Shown here: piece after piece, positions 54,385-63,522 of the stretch
Position numbering within the stretch: position 1 is the stretch's first letter
Layout of the letters: each line of letters begins with the position of its first letter
From: Devosia sp.
GTDB lineage: Bacteria > Pseudomonadota > Alphaproteobacteria > Rhizobiales > Devosiaceae
Direction of reading: 5' to 3'
NCBI RefSeq assembly: GCF_017307495.1
Contig: NZ_JAFKHE010000013.1
Span: 1 to 64,000 of the forward strand
DNA: 64,000 bases
The notes under the pieces: generated by a model
What the model saw: the letters and a program-made list of their open reading frames with translations, nothing else
Told to the model about the DNA's origin: nothing
The model's database searches: none
Program-made: the position numbers and the translations under genes

Positions 54385-54587
54385 CGGGCGGGTGAGCGCC
54401 TGGCGTCAGTCCGGCTGGAGTGCCCCAACCGGGCTAACCTCGCATTTACTTGCCCACGCTAGTCTCGACGCCGATTATCGTCAGCGCTTCCGGGACTTAT
54501 CGCGCCTTGCCCAAGACCGGAGATACCCCCGACCTCGCAACGCCGTCCCCGCCCGCCCATGGCGCGCGCCCGGGCGGACTTGCCGCC

Positions 54588-56294
54588 ATGCGCCGGCGGC
54601 TCGAGGTGCAGGAGCTTCGCCTCAAGGCCGTCCTGGACAGCTTGTCCCAGGGTCTGTCGCTCTATGACAGCGAAGCGCGGCTGGTGCTGTGCAACCAGCA
54701 GTTCCTCGACATCTACCGGCTGCCGCCCGAATGCGGCACACCGGGCACCACCTTTCGCCAGATCCTCGAGGCGCGGATCGCCGGCAACACGCATGTCGGC
54801 GACGACGCCGAGGACTATGTCGCCGATCGGCTCGGGGTGGCCACCGCCAGGCGGGCGCTCGGGGCCATCCACCGGCTGAACTCCGGCCAGATGATCTCGG
54901 TGACGCATCAGCCCATGGCCGACGGCGGCTGGGTCTCGACCCACAAGGACGTCACCGAACTGCACAACCTGCAGGCCGAACTGACGCACCTCGCCTACCA
55001 CGATCCGCTGACCGGCCTGCCCAACCGGACGCTGTTCTACCGGCGCATCGGCGCGGCCTTCGATGAGCTCGCCCGCCACCCGGGGCTGGCCGTGCTGTGC
55101 CTCGATCTCGATGGCTTCAAGCCGATCAACGACACCATCGGTCACGCCGCCGGCGATGTGCTGCTGCGCCAGTTCGCGGCCCGCCTCGCCGCCTGCCTCG
55201 GTCCCGACGACACGGTGGCCCGCATGGGCGGCGACGAGTTCGCCGTGCTGCACCACGGCACGTCCGAAACGGCCCGCGCCCTCGCGTCGCGCATCGGGGA
55301 AGCAACGCACGCCCCCTTCGAACTCGACGGGCGGGTGGTCAGCGTCGCGGTGGGTATCGGCATTGCCGTCGCCGGCCGCGATGGCGCCGAAACCGACGCG
55401 TTGCTGCACAGCGCCGATCTGGCGCTGTATGCCGCCAAGCGCGATGGTCGCGGCGGCATCCGCAGCTTCGATCCCGAACTCGACCGCGCCGAAACCGATC
55501 GGCGCCGCATCGAGGTCGAACTCAAGCATGCCATCGCCATGCAGCAGTTCGAGCTCCACTTCCAGCCCATCCTCGACCTCGGGACCGAGGCCTTCGCCGG
55601 CTTCGAGGCGCTGCTGCGCTGGCGCCATCCGGAGCGCGGCATGGTTCCGCCCGGCGACTTCATCCCGGTGGCGGAGGCGACGGGCATGATCCTGCCGCTT
55701 GGCGAGTGGGTCATCCGCGAGGCGCTGGCGGAAGCGGCCAGGTGGCCGGCCGACCTGCGCGTCGCGGTCAATGTGTCGTCCGTCCAGTTGGTGCGCGGCA
55801 ACCTGCCCACCATCCTGACCCAGGCGCTGGCCCATAGCGGCATCGCCCCCGGCCGGGTCGAGATCGAGATCACCGAGTCGGTGTTCCTCGCCAATTCCGA
55901 CGAGAGCCTGGAGACCCTGCGCCGGCTCCGCGCCCTCGGCGTGCGGGTCGCGCTCGACGATTTCGGCACCGGCTATTCTGCGCTCGGCTACCTGCTCGCC
56001 TTCCCGTTCGACAAGATCAAGATCGACGGCACCTTCGTCCGCGCCCTGTCGAGCGCCGAAAGCGCCCGGACCATCGTCAGTGCCGTCGCGGACATCGGGG
56101 CGCGCCTCGGCATGCAGACCACGGCCGAGGGCATCGAGGATGCCGAGCAACTGCGCGCCGTGCACGCCATGGGCTACAGCGAGGCGCAGGGCTACCTGAT
56201 TGCCCGCCCCATGCCGCGCGAAGCCGTCCGCCGCCTGCTCACCGCCGCCTTCGACCGGATGCCCGAGGCCCCCCACGAGCGCGTCGCGGGTTAG
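54588..56294 (+). CDS. PAS-GGDEF-EAL c-di-GMP turnover protein
   Basis: Protein of 568 residues: a PAS domain (about 10-125; AVLDSLSQGLSLYDSEARL), a GGDEF domain (about 130-290; ARMGGDEFAVL, no RxxD I-site) and an EAL domain (about 300-550; FEALLRWRHPERG, DDFGTGYSALGYL, KIDGTFV, TAEGIED). Both catalytic motifs are intact, so it could make or degrade c-di-GMP. There is no membrane segment. ATG 54588 is chosen; a TTG at 54450 would add 46 residues with no domain. Confidence 0.9.
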   Translation: MRRRLEVQELRLKAVLDSLSQGLSLYDSEARLVLCNQQFLDIYRLPPECGTPGTTFRQILEARIAGNTHVGDDAEDYVADRLGVATARRALGAIHRLNSGQMISVTHQPMADGGWVSTHKDVTELHNLQAELTHLAYHDPLTGLPNRTLFYRRIGAAFDELARHPGLAVLCLDLDGFKPINDTIGHAAGDVLLRQFAARLAACLGPDDTVARMGGDEFAVLHHGTSETARALASRIGEATHAPFELDGRVVSVAVGIGIAVAGRDGAETDALLHSADLALYAAKRDGRGGIRSFDPELDRAETDRRRIEVELKHAIAMQQFELHFQPILDLGTEAFAGFEALLRWRHPERGMVPPGDFIPVAEATGMILPLGEWVIREALAEAARWPADLRVAVNVSSVQLVRGNLPTILTQALAHSGIAPGRVEIEITESVFLANSDESLETLRRLRALGVRVALDDFGTGYSALGYLLAFPFDKIKIDGTFVRALSSAESARTIVSAVADIGARLGMQTTAEGIEDAEQLRAVHAMGYSEAQGYLIARPMPREAVRRLLTAAFDRMPEAPHERVAG

Positions 56295-56335
56295 CGCATT
56301 TCACAACCTGACTGGACCGCTCGCTGGTCACCCCT

Positions 56336-56392
56336 GTTCCTCTCCCCGTCGGGGAGAGGGTGGATCGCGCGTAGCGCGAGACGGGTGAGGGG
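56336..56392. repeat. Palindromic repeat, CTCTCCCC family
   Basis: CTCTCCCCGTCGGGGAGAG followed by GGTGGATCGCGCGTAGCGCGAGACGGGTGAGGGG: a strong hairpin, a second smaller hairpin (CGCG..CGCG) and the end GGGTGAGGGG. It has the same three-part layout as 61751-61926 and 63554-63612. Lies between the convergent PAS-GGDEF-EAL and ABC binding-protein genes. Confidence 0.85.
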
Positions 56393-56470
56393 CAGCGCGC
56401 CGTCGCCGCCCCCGCTAACAACAAGGGCGGGGATCGCTCCCCGCCCTCCGGCATTCGATTGCAGCCAGCC

Positions 56471-57445
56471 TCAGAGCTTGTCGGTGATCGCGGTGGTGTA
56501 GGCGCCCGACGGCTTGTTCTTGATGATCTTCTGGTCGAGCAGCGCCTTCTCGGTGCGGTCATAGGCCGCCATGTTGAGCTTGAAGTCGGTGGCATCGACC
56601 AGCTTGGCCACTTCGCTCATCATGTACTTCTGGTGCGCCAGCGTCTGGGCGCCGGACTCGTCGTTGTCGATCACGATCTGAGCCGCCTCGTCGGGATGCT
56701 CGATCGCATACTGCCAGCCCTTCTGCGAGGCGCGCACGAAGCGCACCATCTTGTCGACGAAGGCCGGGTCGGCCAGCTTGTCTTCCATGGCGTACAGGCC
56801 GTCCTCGAGCAGGTCGTTGCCGAGGTCGGTGTAGTTGAAGATCACCAGCTTGTCGGTGGTGAAGCCGGCATCGATCGCCTGGCCGAGCTCGTTGTAGGTC
56901 ATCACCGAGATGCAGTCGGCCTGCTTCTGGATCAGCGGCTGCACGTCGAAGCTCTGCTTCAGCACGTTGACGCCGTCCGGGCCGCCATTGGTCGGGATGC
57001 CGAGCTTGTTCATCCAGGCGTAGAACGGATACTCGTTGCCGAAGAACCAGACGCCGAGCGTATGGCCCTTGAAGTCGGCCTCGGTCTGCACCGGCCCGTC
57101 CTTGGGGCAGATCATCAGCAGGCCCGACTTCTTGAACGGCTGCGCGATATTGACCAGGGCCACGCCCTGCTCGCGCGCGGCGAGCGCGCCGCCCATCCAG
57201 TCGACGATCACGTCGGCGCCGCCACCGGCGATCACCTGCTCGGGCGCAACGTCCGGCCCGCCCGGCTTGATCGTGATGTCGATGCCTTCGTCGGAGTAGA
57301 AGCCCTTGTCCTTGGCGACGTAGTAGCCGGCGAACTGCGCCTGCGTCACCCACTTGAGCTGCAGCGTCACCGGATCGGCGGCGAAGCCGGCGGTGGCGCC
57401 CAGCGCCAGCGCGCCGGCCACGAGCCCAACGAGAAGTTTCTTCAT
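56471..57445 (-). CDS. NMT1/ThiY-type ABC substrate-binding protein
   Basis: Periplasmic binding protein of 324 residues. Signal peptide MKKLLVGLVAGALALGATAG...FAA, then VTLQLKWVTQAQFAGYYVAKDKGFY, the standard N-terminus of the thiamine-pyrimidine/hydantoin-type family. The operon (dihydropyrimidinase, N-carbamoyl amidase) suggests the ligand is a hydantoin, dihydropyrimidine or related cyclic amide. It is the last gene of the minus-strand operon, 22 bases after the permease gene. Confidence 0.9.
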   Translation of the reverse strand: MKKLLVGLVAGALALGATAGFAADPVTLQLKWVTQAQFAGYYVAKDKGFYSDEGIDITIKPGGPDVAPEQVIAGGGADVIVDWMGGALAAREQGVALVNIAQPFKKSGLLMICPKDGPVQTEADFKGHTLGVWFFGNEYPFYAWMNKLGIPTNGGPDGVNVLKQSFDVQPLIQKQADCISVMTYNELGQAIDAGFTTDKLVIFNYTDLGNDLLEDGLYAMEDKLADPAFVDKMVRFVRASQKGWQYAIEHPDEAAQIVIDNDESGAQTLAHQKYMMSEVAKLVDATDFKLNMAAYDRTEKALLDQKIIKNKPSGAYTTAITDKL

Positions 57446-57467
57446 GATCACGTTCCCTCTTTCCCTG

Positions 57468-58583
57468 TTACGCCCGTCCACCACGGACGGACGGATGCCA
57501 GAAGGTGACGGCCCGTTCGACGAGCGCCACCACCCAGTAGAAGACAGAGCCCGCTAACGCCGCCACGGCGATCTCTGCCCAGACCATCTCGACATTGAGC
57601 TTGCCGATCTCCGACGAGATGCGAAAGCCCATGCCGACGATGGGTGTCCCGAAGAATTCAGCCACGATTGCGCCGATCAGCGCCAGAGTCGAGTTGATCT
57701 TCAAAGCGTTGAAGATGAACGGCGCCGCCGCCGGCAGCCTGAGCTTGAACAGCGTCGACCAATACCCGGACGCATAGGTGCGCATCAGGTCGCGCTCCAT
57801 GTGCCCGGCGACGTTCAACCCGGCGACCGTGTTCACCAGCATGGGGAAGAAGGTCATGATCACGACCACCGCCGCCTTCGACGGCCAGTCGAAGCCGAAC
57901 CACATCACCATGATCGGCGCGATGCCGATCAGCGGCAGCGCCGAGATGAAGTTGCCGAGCGGCAGCAGCCCGCGCTTCAGGAACGGCGAGCGGTCGACCG
58001 CGATGGCGACGAGGAAGCCGGAGCCGCAGCCGAGCACGTAGCCCGCCAGCACCGACTTCATGAACGTCTGCTGGAAGTCCGCGGCGATCTGCGGGATGTT
58101 CCCGGTCAGCATGGTCCAGATGCCCGAGGGCGCGGGCAGCAGCACCTTGGGCACGTTACCGCCGCGCGTGATCGCTTCCCAGGCGACGAGGATGGCGACG
58201 CCGAACACGAGCGGGATCAGCATGCCGACGGCATCGCCGACCTTGCCCTTGCTGATGGCGCCCGAGAGCCGCTCCGCGAACAGCCAGGCGAACAGCCAGG
58301 CCGAAACCAGGGCGAACCAGTACCCCGCCTCGGCCTGCTGGATCGTATCGAGCGCCAGCATCAGCGCCATCGCGCCGAGCGCCGCGAGCCCGCCATCGCC
58401 CCAGAAACTGAGCTTCAGGCGGAAGCGGACGAGGCTGAGGATCGCCAGCACCAGGAACGCCCCCACCGCCGGGAACTCCCACACCGGCAGCGGTGCGCCT
58501 TCGGTCGAGGCGAACTCGAACACCAGCGCGAGCAGCGCGAAGCCGGCGGCGAAGGCGGCAAGGACTCGTTGCAGCATGCTCAT
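57468..58583 (-). CDS. ABC transporter permease with N-terminal membrane extension
   Basis: Permease of 371 residues. The C-terminal BPD_transp_1 domain (about 160-365) has the EAA-type loop YASGYWSTLFKLRLPAAAPFIFNALK. Residues 1-150 add about four hydrophobic helices (for example GFALLALVFEFAS, VGAFLVLAILSLV, GAMALMLALDTI) not found in a typical ~260-residue member. Start overlaps the other permease gene (ATGA). Confidence 0.92.
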   Translation of the reverse strand: MSMLQRVLAAFAAGFALLALVFEFASTEGAPLPVWEFPAVGAFLVLAILSLVRFRLKLSFWGDGGLAALGAMALMLALDTIQQAEAGYWFALVSAWLFAWLFAERLSGAISKGKVGDAVGMLIPLVFGVAILVAWEAITRGGNVPKVLLPAPSGIWTMLTGNIPQIAADFQQTFMKSVLAGYVLGCGSGFLVAIAVDRSPFLKRGLLPLGNFISALPLIGIAPIMVMWFGFDWPSKAAVVVIMTFFPMLVNTVAGLNVAGHMERDLMRTYASGYWSTLFKLRLPAAAPFIFNALKINSTLALIGAIVAEFFGTPIVGMGFRISSEIGKLNVEMVWAEIAVAALAGSVFYWVVALVERAVTFWHPSVRGGRA

Positions 58584-59470
58584 GGCCTTGCCCCCAGCCG
58601 CGCATTGATCACCCGCTCGGCGATGCCGACCAGCGCAATCAGCGCTCCGGCGAGCAGCGCCGCCGCCAGCAGCGCCGACCAGATCTGCACCGTCTGGCCG
58701 TAATACGAGCCGGCCAGCAGCCGCGCCCCGATGCCGTTGCTGGTCCCGGCCGGCAGTTCGCCGACGATCGCGCCGACAAGGCTGGCCGCGACGCCCACCT
58801 TCATCGAGGTGAACAGGTAGGGCAGAGCGATCGGCCAGCGCAGCTTGGTGAACACCTCGAAGCGCGAGGCATTGTAGGTCCGCATCAGGTCGAGCTGGAT
58901 CTGCTCGGGGCTGCGGAAACCCTTCACCATGCCGACGACGACCGGAAAGAAGCTCAGGTAGGTCGAGATCAGCGCCTTGGGGATCAGCCCCGAGATGCCG
59001 ACCGCGTTCAGCACCACGATCACCATCGGCGCAATGGCGAGGATCGGCACGGTCTGGCTGGCGATGATCCATGGCATCAGCGAGCGGTCCATCGCCTGGT
59101 TGTGCACGATGAACACCGCGAGCCCGATGCCGAACGCCGTGCCCATGATGAAGCCGAGCAGGGTCGCCGACAGCGTCTGCCAGCCATGGTAGACGAGGCT
59201 GCGCTTGCTGGTAACGGCCTGCTCGACCGTCGTCTTCCAGAACTCGGCGACGATCTGGTGCGGGGCCGGCAGCAGCGGCTTGTCCTGGTTCAGCACGTCG
59301 TTGAGCTGCTGGCCGAAGGTCACGCCAGTCACGTCGGTGCGCTGGTAGAAGTCGGAAACGCCCGACCAGTTCATCAGGATCGCCGCGACGTACCAGACGA
59401 CGATCAGCCCGATCAGCACGATGACAATGGGGATCAGGCTGCCGTCGCGCCAGGTCTTGCCCATCGTCAT
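58580..59470 (-). CDS. ABC transporter permease
   Basis: Second permease of 296 residues with a TMH near 14-34 and a BPD_transp_1 domain (about 95-290). The coupling loop is YNASRFEVFTKLRWPIALPYLFTSMK. A periplasmic segment (35-95) lies between the first helix and the core. Starts in a four-base overlap with the ATPase gene. Partners the other permease in a heterodimer. Confidence 0.92.
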   Translation of the reverse strand: MTMGKTWRDGSLIPIVIVLIGLIVVWYVAAILMNWSGVSDFYQRTDVTGVTFGQQLNDVLNQDKPLLPAPHQIVAEFWKTTVEQAVTSKRSLVYHGWQTLSATLLGFIMGTAFGIGLAVFIVHNQAMDRSLMPWIIASQTVPILAIAPMVIVVLNAVGISGLIPKALISTYLSFFPVVVGMVKGFRSPEQIQLDLMRTYNASRFEVFTKLRWPIALPYLFTSMKVGVAASLVGAIVGELPAGTSNGIGARLLAGSYYGQTVQIWSALLAAALLAGALIALVGIAERVINARLGARP

Positions 59471-60273
59471 TCCTCGTACGAATGCCCGGCCCGCAACCCC
59501 TCACGGACGCGGTGGGCAATGGCGAGGAATTCCGGCGTCTCGCGGATTTCGAGCGGGCGCTCGGCGGGGAGGGGGCTTTCGATCACGTCGGTGACCCGCC
59601 CCGGGCGCGGCGACATCACCACGATCTTGGTCGACAGGTACACCGCCTCCGGAATCGAGTGGGTCACGAACGCGATGGTCTTCTGCGTCGCCGCCCAGAG
59701 CTTCAGCAGCTCCGAGTTCAGGTGGTCGCGCACGATCTCGTCGAGTGCCCCGAACGGCTCATCCATCAGCAAGAGGTCGGCATCGAAGGCCAGCGCCCGG
59801 GCGATCGAGGCGCGCTGCTGCATGCCGCCGCTGAGCTGCCAGGGGAACTTCTTCTCGAAGCCCTCGAGGTTGACCAGTTCCAGCGTCTTCCTGATGCGCT
59901 CGCGCCGGTCGGCCTCGCCATAGCCCATGATCTCGAGCGGCAGCGCCACGTTCTTTTCGATCGTCCGCCACGGAAACAGCGCCGGCGCCTGGAACACGTA
60001 GCCATACGAGCGGTTGACCCGCGCGTCGGCCGGCGACGTCCCATTGACCGTGATCGTGCCCGAGGTCGGCTGCTCGAGGTCGGCGATGACGCGCAGGAAC
60101 GTCGTCTTGCCGCAGCCCGAGGGCCCGATGAACGAGACGAACTCGCCCCGCCTGATGTCCAGATTTACATCGGACAGCGCGATCACGTCGCCGTCCGCCG
60201 TCTTGAAGGTGAGACCGAGGCCCTTGGCCTCGACCACGCTTACAGATTTGCCCCCGTCAGTCGTCAAACTCAA
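59467..60273 (-). CDS. ABC transporter ATPase (nitrate/taurine/pyrimidine family)
   Basis: ATPase of 268 residues: Walker A GPSGCGKTT, signature LSGGMQQRASIARAL, Walker B LLLMDEPFGALD and H-loop FVTHSIPEA. The TTG start at 60273 overlaps the stop of the dihydropyrimidinase gene (TTGA), continuing the pattern of coupled overlaps; a GTG nearer the domain is an alternative. Drives the importer formed with the adjacent two permeases. Confidence 0.92.
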   Translation of the reverse strand: MSLTTDGGKSVSVVEAKGLGLTFKTADGDVIALSDVNLDIRRGEFVSFIGPSGCGKTTFLRVIADLEQPTSGTITVNGTSPADARVNRSYGYVFQAPALFPWRTIEKNVALPLEIMGYGEADRRERIRKTLELVNLEGFEKKFPWQLSGGMQQRASIARALAFDADLLLMDEPFGALDEIVRDHLNSELLKLWAATQKTIAFVTHSIPEAVYLSTKIVVMSPRPGRVTDVIESPLPAERPLEIRETPEFLAIAHRVREGLRAGHSYEE

Positions 60274-61724
60274 ACCCCGCTCTGCGGAATGCCCGCCCGT
60301 TCGATCTTGCGCGGTGCGGTGATTTCCTTCCACTGGCTCAGCGCGCGGTTCACAGGGTTCTTGGCCTCGCGGGCCACGAACTCGCCATGCCCCTGCTCGG
60401 CCGAGACCTTGTCCTCCGTCACCGCCACCTTGCCACGCGTCAGCGTGAAGCGCGGCAGGCCCGTCACCTCGATGCCCTCGAACACGTTGTAGTCGATCGC
60501 CGACTGCTGCTTGCTCGCCTCGATGGTCTTCCTGCGCTTGGGATCCCACACCACGAGGTCGGCGTCGGCCCCGACCAGGATCGCACCCTTCTTCGGGTAC
60601 ATGTTGAGGATCTTGGCGATGTTGGTCGAGGTCACCGCGACGAACTCGTTCATCGTCAGCCGGCCGGTGTTGACGCCCTTGGTCCACAGCACCGGCATCC
60701 GGTCCTCGAGCCCGCCCGTGCCGTTCGGGATCTTGGCGAAGTTGCCGATGCCGGTCCGCTTCTGCGCCGTGGTGAAGGCGCAATGGTCGGTCGCCACCAC
60801 CTGCAGCGACCCGGACGCGAGCCCGGCCCACAGCGAATCCTGGTGCTGCTTGTTGCGGAACGGCGGGCTCATCACCCGGCGCGCCGCATAGTCCCAGTCC
60901 TTGTTGAAATACTCGGTCTCGTCGAGCACCAGGTGCTGGATCAGCGGCTCGCCGTAGACGCGCATGCCCTTCTGCCGCGCCCGACGGATCGCCTCGTGCG
61001 CCTGCTCGCAGGAGGTATGCACGATATAGACCGGCACGCCCGCCATGTCTGCGATCATGATGGCGCGGTTGGTCGCTTCGCCCTCCACTTCCGGCGGCCG
61101 CGAATAGGCGTGGCCCTCCGGCCCGTTATTGCCCTCGGCCAGGAGCTTCTGGGTCATCGAGGCGACGACGTCGCCGTTCTCGGCGTGGACGAGCGGCAGC
61201 GCGCCCAGCTCGGCGCAGCGCTGGAAGCTGGCGAACATCTCGTCGTCGTTCACCATCAGCGAGCCCTTGTAGGCCATGAAGTGCTTGAACGAGGTGATGC
61301 CGCGATCGACCACCTCGGCCATCTCGTTGAACACCTGCTCGCCCCACCAGGTGATCGCCATGTGGAACGAGTAGTCGCAACTGGCCTTGGACGTCTTGTT
61401 GTCCCACATCGAGAGCGCCTCGAGCAGCGACTGGTTCGGGTTGGGCAGGCAGAAATCCACCACCGTCGTCGTGCCGCCCGCCAGCGCCGCCCGCGTGCCG
61501 GACTCGAAGTCGTCCGACGAATAGGTGCCCATGAACGGCATCTCGAGATGCGTATGCGGATCGATGCCGCCCGGCATGACATAGCACCCGGACGCATCGA
61601 GCACCTCGCCCCCGCTGAGGTTCTGCCCGATCTCGGTGATCCTGCCGCCCTCGACGCGGATATCGGCCGCATAGGTGAGATCGGCAGTAACGATCGTGCC
61701 GTTCTTGATGATTTTGCTGGTCAT
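60270..61724 (-). CDS. hydA: Dihydropyrimidinase / D-hydantoinase
   Basis: Opens the ring of 5,6-dihydropyrimidines or hydantoins to N-carbamoyl amino acids. The 484-residue amidohydrolase has zinc ligands in GGIDPHTHLEMPF, the carbamylated lysine in HFMAYKGSL, further histidines in VHAENGD and YIVHTS, and ATDHCAFTTAQK. In alphaproteobacteria this gene with the amidase and ABC genes forms the reductive pyrimidine (PydB) or hydantoin pathway. The dehydrogenase that would precede it in uracil catabolism is not in the window. Confidence 0.93.
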   Translation of the reverse strand: MTSKIIKNGTIVTADLTYAADIRVEGGRITEIGQNLSGGEVLDASGCYVMPGGIDPHTHLEMPFMGTYSSDDFESGTRAALAGGTTTVVDFCLPNPNQSLLEALSMWDNKTSKASCDYSFHMAITWWGEQVFNEMAEVVDRGITSFKHFMAYKGSLMVNDDEMFASFQRCAELGALPLVHAENGDVVASMTQKLLAEGNNGPEGHAYSRPPEVEGEATNRAIMIADMAGVPVYIVHTSCEQAHEAIRRARQKGMRVYGEPLIQHLVLDETEYFNKDWDYAARRVMSPPFRNKQHQDSLWAGLASGSLQVVATDHCAFTTAQKRTGIGNFAKIPNGTGGLEDRMPVLWTKGVNTGRLTMNEFVAVTSTNIAKILNMYPKKGAILVGADADLVVWDPKRRKTIEASKQQSAIDYNVFEGIEVTGLPRFTLTRGKVAVTEDKVSAEQGHGEFVAREAKNPVNRALSQWKEITAPRKIERAGIPQSGV

Positions 61725-61750
61725 GGCATGTCCCTGTATGTGTCCTGAAA

Positions 61751-61805
61751 CCCCTCACCCGTCCCGGCTTCGCCGGTCCACCCTCTCCCCGACGGGGAGA
61801 GGAAC
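61751..61805. repeat. Palindromic repeat overlapping the DUF559 stop
   Basis: CCCCTCACCCGTCCCGGCTTCGCCGGTCCACCCTCTCCCCGACGGGGAGAGG in three parts, each 20 bases or less; it reads in the opposite sense to 61867-61926. The stop codon of the DUF559 gene at 61755 lies inside it, so the protein's C-terminus is encoded by repeat. Confidence 0.85.
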
Positions 61806-62273
61806 AGAGGGTGCCTCGCTCAAATATCTCGCTGCAAACGCCGCCCTCGCGGCTCGTGCTCCCCTTGTTCCTCTCCCCGTCGGGGAGAGGGTGGCCTGCG
61901 CGAAGCGCAGGTCGGGTGAGGGGTTGCCCGCCACTGTGTCGAGAATGGCTTGAAGCACAGCATCACGATTGCTGTTCACGTCGTTGTTCCAGAACCTGAG
62001 GACCGAGTACCCCTCGCGGTTGAGATACTCGGTGCGCGACATGTCCTCGGCGCTCTCGGCATGCTGTCCACCGTCCAGTTCGACGATCAGTCCCGCCTCG
62101 GCACAAAGGAAATCCGCAAAGTACGGACCGATAGGCACCTGCCTCGCGAACTTGAGGCCGGCCAGGTTGCGATTGCGCAGCACGTACCAAAGCCGGTTTT
62201 CGACGTCCGTGCCGGCCTTTCGCAGCCGACGCGCCCGTTCAACCGTGGCTGTGGTGCGCTCGCCCAAGCTCAC
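61755..62273 (-). CDS. DUF559 endonuclease-like protein with repeat-encoded tail
   Basis: Vsr-like PD-(D/E)XK-fold protein of 172 residues. Core (about 10-115): VENRLWYVLRNRNLAGLKFARQ, ADFLCAEAGLIVELDGGQH (the nuclease acid residues) and YSVLRFWNNDV. From about residue 118 (PSPDLRFAQATLSPTGRG) the sequence is translated palindromic repeat, twice. GTG 62273 overlaps the amidase stop (GTGA). The DUF559 function is not established; it is related by fold to very-short-patch repair endonucleases. A paralogue lies at 63523-63960. Confidence 0.85.
   Translation of the reverse strand: MSLGERTTATVERARRLRKAGTDVENRLWYVLRNRNLAGLKFARQVPIGPYFADFLCAEAGLIVELDGGQHAESAEDMSRTEYLNREGYSVLRFWNNDVNSNRDAVLQAILDTVAGNPSPDLRFAQATLSPTGRGTRGARAARAAFAARYLSEAPSVPLPVGERVDRRSRDG
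61867..61926. repeat. Palindromic repeat inside the DUF559 gene
   Basis: CTCTCCCCGTCGGGGAGAG, GGTGGCCTGCGCGAAGCGCAGG and TCGGGTGAGGGG: the full three-part element. Together with 61751-61805 it makes a large inverted pair that encodes the last third of the DUF559 protein. Confidence 0.87.
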
Positions 62274-63520
62274 CCCACGATCTCCGCCGTCTCCAGCACC
62301 GCCCGCAGCAGCACGTCGGTTCCGGCCGCGGCCCATTCCTTGCTGATCTCTTCCGCCTCGTTGTGGCTGAGCCCGTCGACGCACGGGCACATGATCATCG
62401 CCGCCGGCGCGACGCGGTTGATCCAGCACGCATCGTGCCCGGCGCCCGAGACGATGTCGCGGTGCGAATAGCCGAGTTCCTTGGCCGCCGCCCGTACGTT
62501 GCCGACCAGCGTCTTGTCGAAAGTCACCGGGTCGAAATGCCCGACCTGCTCGACCTCGAATCCGATATCCAGCGCTTCGGCGGTATTCTCGATGCCGGCG
62601 CGGATGCGCGCGTCCATCTCGTCGAGCACGTCCTTGTTGGGCGAGCGGATATCGATGGTGAACACCGCCTTGCCGGCGATGATGTTGCGCGAATTCGGAT
62701 AGACTTGGATGTGCCCCACCGCGCCCACGGCGTCGGGCTGGTAGTCCATCGCCACCTCGTGCACCAGCTCGATCACCCGCGCCATGCCGAGGCTGGCATT
62801 ACGGCGCTTCGGCATCGGGGTCGAGCCGGTATGCGCCTCCTTGCCGGTGAGCGTCACCTGCAGCCACTTCAGCCCCTGGCCGTGCGTGACGACGCCGATG
62901 TCGATGTTCTCGTCCTCCAGGATTGGGCCCTGCTCGATGTGGAGCTCGTAATAGGCGTGGATCTTCCGCGCCCCGACGACCTCGTCGCCCTTCCAGCCGA
63001 TCCGCTCGAGTTCTTCGCCGAAGGTCTTTCCGTCCTTGTCGGTGTGCTTGTAGACGTCGGCCTGGTCGAGCACGCCGGCGAAGACGCCCGAGGCCATCAT
63101 GGCCGGGGCGAAGCGCGCGCCTTCCTCGTTGGTCCAGTTGACCACCACGATCGGCCGCCTGGTCCTGATGTCGAGGTCGTTGAGCGTGCGGATCACCTCG
63201 AGCCCGCCGAGCACGCCGAGCACGCCGTCATAGCGCCCGCCGGTCGGCTGGGTGTCGAGATGGCTGCCGACATAGACCGGATCGAGCCCCGGCTCCGTGC
63301 CCTCGCGGCGCGCGAACATGGTGCCCATCTGGTCGAGCCCCATGCTCATCCCGGCCGCCTCGCACCATTTCTGGAACAGTGCGCGGCCCTTGCCGTCTTC
63401 GTCGGTCACCGTCTGCCGGTTGTTGCCGCCGGCAACCCCAGGACCGATTTCGGCCATCTCGTGGATGGAGCTCCAGAGGCGTTCGGGGTTGATCCTGAGG
63501 TTCTCGCCGGGAGCTGCCAT
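62270..63520 (-). CDS. N-carbamoyl-amino-acid amidase / beta-ureidopropionase (M20 family)
   Basis: Zn- or Mn-dependent amidohydrolase of 416 residues (HyuC/AllC/PydC type): metal ligands in GSHLDTQPTGGRYDG, NEEGARFAP, YYELHIEQGP and GAGHDACW. Hydrolyses the N-carbamoyl product of the dihydropyrimidinase to an amino acid, CO2 and ammonia. The downstream DUF559 gene overlaps its stop, and another DUF559 gene ends two bases before its start, so an enzyme gene is sandwiched between two nuclease-like genes. Confidence 0.92.
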   Translation of the reverse strand: MAAPGENLRINPERLWSSIHEMAEIGPGVAGGNNRQTVTDEDGKGRALFQKWCEAAGMSMGLDQMGTMFARREGTEPGLDPVYVGSHLDTQPTGGRYDGVLGVLGGLEVIRTLNDLDIRTRRPIVVVNWTNEEGARFAPAMMASGVFAGVLDQADVYKHTDKDGKTFGEELERIGWKGDEVVGARKIHAYYELHIEQGPILEDENIDIGVVTHGQGLKWLQVTLTGKEAHTGSTPMPKRRNASLGMARVIELVHEVAMDYQPDAVGAVGHIQVYPNSRNIIAGKAVFTIDIRSPNKDVLDEMDARIRAGIENTAEALDIGFEVEQVGHFDPVTFDKTLVGNVRAAAKELGYSHRDIVSGAGHDACWINRVAPAAMIMCPCVDGLSHNEAEEISKEWAAAGTDVLLRAVLETAEIVG

Positions 63521-63522
63521 AG

